This document shows, one piece after another, positions 61,329-64,000 of a stretch of DNA of 64,000 nt (its first letter is position 1; each line of letters starts with the position of its first letter). Both the position numbers and the translations under genes were made by a program. This DNA is from Prorocentrum cordatum (lineage: Eukaryota > Sar > Dinophyceae > Prorocentrales > Prorocentraceae). Location: contig CAUYUJ010015309.1 of NCBI GenBank assembly GCA_963575745.1, positions 25,607-89,606 on the forward strand. Direction: 5' to 3'. The notes beneath the pieces were generated by a model. The model was not told the origin of the DNA and did not search any database. It saw only the letters and a list, made by a program, of their open reading frames with translations.

Positions 61329-61730
61329 TTATCTCGTGTATTTTTGCCCCCATTCAAAAAATTGCTTCAACGTTTTATGTTTTATCGCGCCTCGGGCAGT
61401 ACGAGCCACGCCGCAAGGCTGCAACAGTGAAGCATATCGGCAACAGCCATCCTCAAGACTGTCGCCGATCGCTGGGCGAAAGCAACTGGTGAAAAGTCGA
61501 CCCGTTGCGGCATGCTCGATGTTCGCTTGAATCATGGCCCGCGTGCAGTTGGTCGTCGCGTCGATGATTGTCAGGGCGCTGAAGGAACCAGCCATTTCTC
61601 CATTCGTCGCTGCGTCATGTTTCGCCCAGGTCGGCCCTGGGGGCACATGGGGAACATCGGCTAGGCCTGCAACGTCTGTTGCTCGCTCACTTGGTAAGTA
61701 GCTGGAACATGAACTTACTGGGGTTATGCG
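61329..61730 (-). pseudogene. Integrase-like (rve) fragment
   Basis: On the - strand the frame reads SFSALTIIDATTNCTRAM, IEHAATGRLFTSCF, ending FFEWGQKYTR-stop. Integrase cores of LTR retrotransposons have 'D....' near the start, then '..IVD.AT.F..A' with the first catalytic residue region, then 'T...F...W'; the order matches. The N-terminal half is replaced by the GC-rich array at 61790, and no second Asp or Glu could be placed, so it is a truncated relic. Confidence 0.35.
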
Positions 61731-61789
61731 TAGCTCGTGCTCGATATCACAAATAGGCAAGGGCCCCAGCGCGGTGCATTCGCGAGGCA

Positions 61790-64000
61790 ACGTGGTCGCC
61801 CTGAATGCGCCGTGGCGCTTCGCGCGCAACGCGCAGGCGGGCCTTCGTGGCCGCGCCGAGGCCACGGTACCTCGCGCGTGGCGCGCGGGCAGGGCCCCGT
61901 GGCTGCACTGCGCGCGCAACGCGCGGGCGCGACCCTGCAGCCGCGCCGATGTATCTGCGATGCACCGCGCGCGTCGCGCGGGAGGCCCCCCCCCGCGGCC
62001 GCGCGCGCGGGCTTTGCGGCGCCCTGCGCGACGCGCCCGCGCGCAGGGGGGGGGGCATGGCCGCGTTGGCCGAGCCCGCCGCGCCGCGCGAGCAATACGC
62101 GCGGGCGGGATTGCATTACATGGCTGGCCCAGACTCCATAGCCGGCCCAAGGAAGGTGGCAGCAGAGCGGCGCCCCTTGCAAAACGCGCAGGCAGGGCTC
62201 CGGCCGCGCCGAAGGTTCTGCGGCCCATCTCGCGCAGCGCGCGGGCGACGCCGCGGGCCCGCGCGCCCCGCGGCGCAGATTGGATTGGCCGCGGGGGCAG
62301 CCGGGGCCGGGGGGGCGCGGCCACGCCGCAGGTCGCGCGCGCGCGCCCCCGCGCAGCTTGCGGGCGGGGCAGACCTCATGGCCGAGATGAGGTGTCTGCG
62401 CGCCCGCGCGGGCGAAGCGTGGGAAGAGCCCCGTGGCCGCGCCGATGCGGCGGCGCGCGCCTGCGCGCGGCGCGCGCGCGCGCCCCCCGCCACCGCCACC
62501 GCCGCCGCCCCGCCCCACCCCGCCCCGCTCCGCCCCACCCCCGCCCCGCGCGCCTTGTCGCCCTGGCACGATGCGCGGGCGGGGCCGCGGGGGCGCGCCG
62601 AGGGCATTGCGGCCGCCCGCGCGCCAAGCGCGCGAGGCTGCGTGGCCAGGGCCAGGAGTCTGCGCGCCCCGGCGGGCGACGCGCGGGCAGAGCCTTGTGG
62701 CCGCGCCGGCGCACAGGCGCGCGCGCGTGACCGCGCGCTCCGCCCCCCTCGCCCAGGCTGGGCGCGCGGGCGTGGCCGCGGGGTCGCGCAGAAGATCTGG
62801 CGGCCACCCGCGTGCCGAGCGCGCGCGAGGCTTCGCGGCCAAGCCGGGGAGTCGGCGCGCGTGCGCGGGCGACGCGCGGGCAGGGCCGCATGGCCGCGCC
62901 AACGCTCTGGCGCGCGCGCGACCGCGCGCAGCAACCTCTCTCGGCGCGCGGGCGGGGCCGCGGGGCCGCGCCGAATATCTGGCGGCCGCCCGCGCGCCAA
63001 GCACGCGCGAGGCCTCGCGGCCAAGTCGAGGAGTCGGCGCGCGTACTCGGGCGACGCGCGGGCAGGGCCCCATGGCCCATGGCCGCGCCGATGCACTGGC
63101 GCGTGCGCGACCGCGCCCCCCCCCATCGGCGTAGATCTGCGCCGAGGCGGGGCCGTGGGCCGTGCCGAAGATCCTTTGGCCACCCGCGCGCCGTGCACGC
63201 GCCGGGCTTCATGGCCTGGGCATGGAGGCTGCGCGCCCCCCTGGGCGACGCGCGGGCAGAGCCCTGTGGCCGCGCCAGTGCACAGGCGCGCGCGACCGCG
63301 CGACCCTCCTCGCCCGGGCTGGGCGCTCGGGTGGGGCCGCGGCCGCGGCCCCCCCGCGCGCCGGGCGCGCGCGGGGATCCATCGCAGGGGCTAGGCGCTT
63401 GCGCGCCCCCGCGGGCGACGCGCTGGCTGGGCCGCGCGGCCGCGCCCCGATGTCGTGGCGCGCGCGACCGCGCGCTCCGCCCCCCTCGCCCTGGCTGGGC
63501 GTGCGGACGGGGCCGCCGGGCCGCGCCGATGATCCTGCAGCCGCTTGTTGCGCGCCAAGCATTCGCGAGGCTTCGCCCCCAGGGCGAGGAGTCTGCGCGC
63601 CCCCGCGGCCCTGGCGAGGGCAGAGCCCCAGGGCCGCGCCGATGCACAGGCGCGCGCGCGCGACCGCGCAACCTCCCTCGCCCCGGCGCGGCGCGCGGGC
63701 GGGGCCGCGGGGCCGCGCCAAAGATCCCGCGGCCACCCGCGCGACAAGCGCGCGCCAGGCATCCCTGCCAGGACGAGGAGTCTGCGCGCCCCCGCAGGCG
63801 ACGCGCGGGCAGGGCCCCGCGGCCGCGACGATGCACTGGCGCGCGCGACCGCGGGGCCCCCCTCGCCTTGGATTGGCGCGCGGGTGGGGCCGCGGGGCCG
63901 CGCCGAAGATCCCGCTGCCAGCCGCGCGCCGCGCATGCGCGAGGCTTCATCGCCAGGGCGAGGAGGCTGCGCGGACGAGCGGGCATTGCCGCATGGCGGT
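61790..64000. repeat. Extremely GC-rich tandem array, period ~187 bp, runs off the window
   Basis: From about 62640 the landmark GCGACGCGCGGGCAGRGCC (with variants) recurs near 62678, 62868, 63050, 63243, 63413, 63600 and 63795. Each unit also has GGCGGCCRCCCGCGCGCCAAG and GCGAGGCTTCGCGGCCA. The first 850 bases hold shorter, more diverged CGCGCGGGC / GTGGCCGCGCCGA units. Long frames on both strands reflect scarcity of stops. Confidence 0.9.

Noticed and set aside
61724-64000. Frames of 449, 529 and 536 codons in the GC-rich array
   Set aside because: Stops are rare at this composition, and long frames overlap on both strands with Ala/Arg/Gly/Pro only.
1-64000. tRNA, rRNA or snRNA genes
   Set aside because: No cloverleaf with an internal B box, no rRNA core sequence and no U-snRNA Sm-site arrangement was recognised by eye; a covariance search was not possible.

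Overview
This window looks like nuclear DNA of a core dinoflagellate. A Prorocentrum-type, GC-rich genome is my best guess, but the species is inferred and not shown. The grounds are high GC, very few genes, long intronless reading frames beside isolated exon-like islands, a crowd of short inverted-repeat elements, kilobases of GGA/TCC, GAT, GCC and CATA microsatellite, many unrelated minisatellites, and debris of non-LTR retrotransposons of the kind common in dinoflagellates. No bacterial operon, rRNA, tRNA or CRISPR was seen. A 100-base N gap at 41401-41500 marks this as a scaffold.

Layout. 1-7100 holds the only two long, clean genes, both on the + strand and without visible introns. The first is a P-loop protein of DUF3987-like organisation, open at the left edge. 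The second is an 830-residue KDZ-type transposase with CxC5/CxC6-like cysteine clusters and an apparently complete D-D-E set. 7100-17000 contains minisatellites, a glycosyltransferase-8-like exon with a partial tandem copy, the 3' end of a LINE, and a 2.7-kb GGA/GAT macro-repeat. 17000-29000 holds small inverted-repeat elements, including one nested inside another, GGA/TCC tracts around GC-rich cores, a 36-bp minisatellite, and an RNase H plus Zn-knuckle retroelement relic. 30100-33000 is a frameshifted LINE (endonuclease then reverse transcriptase). 33000-39000 is repeats and microsatellites. 38900-45800 is the densest cluster of inverted-repeat elements and contains a 2.3-kb array of 102/103-bp units. 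46000-53000 is tandem repeats with one lectin-like exon. 53000-61300 has a terminal exon of an unknown gene, more elements and a long hairpin. 61330-61730 is an integrase-like relic on the - strand. 61790 to the end is an extremely GC-rich array with a period near 187 bp.

How it fits together. Nothing here forms a metabolic pathway. The common theme is mobile DNA: one potentially active transposase gene, at least nine families of short non-autonomous elements with terminal inverted repeats (called IR-1 to IR-9 here), and dead retroelements. The most informative points are the intact KDZ gene, the IR-1 insertion into IR-6, the 8-bp target duplication around an IR-2 copy, and the evidence that the 102/103-bp satellite grew out of the middle of a small inverted-repeat element. 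Element families, boundaries and repeat periods were read by eye and need computational alignment.
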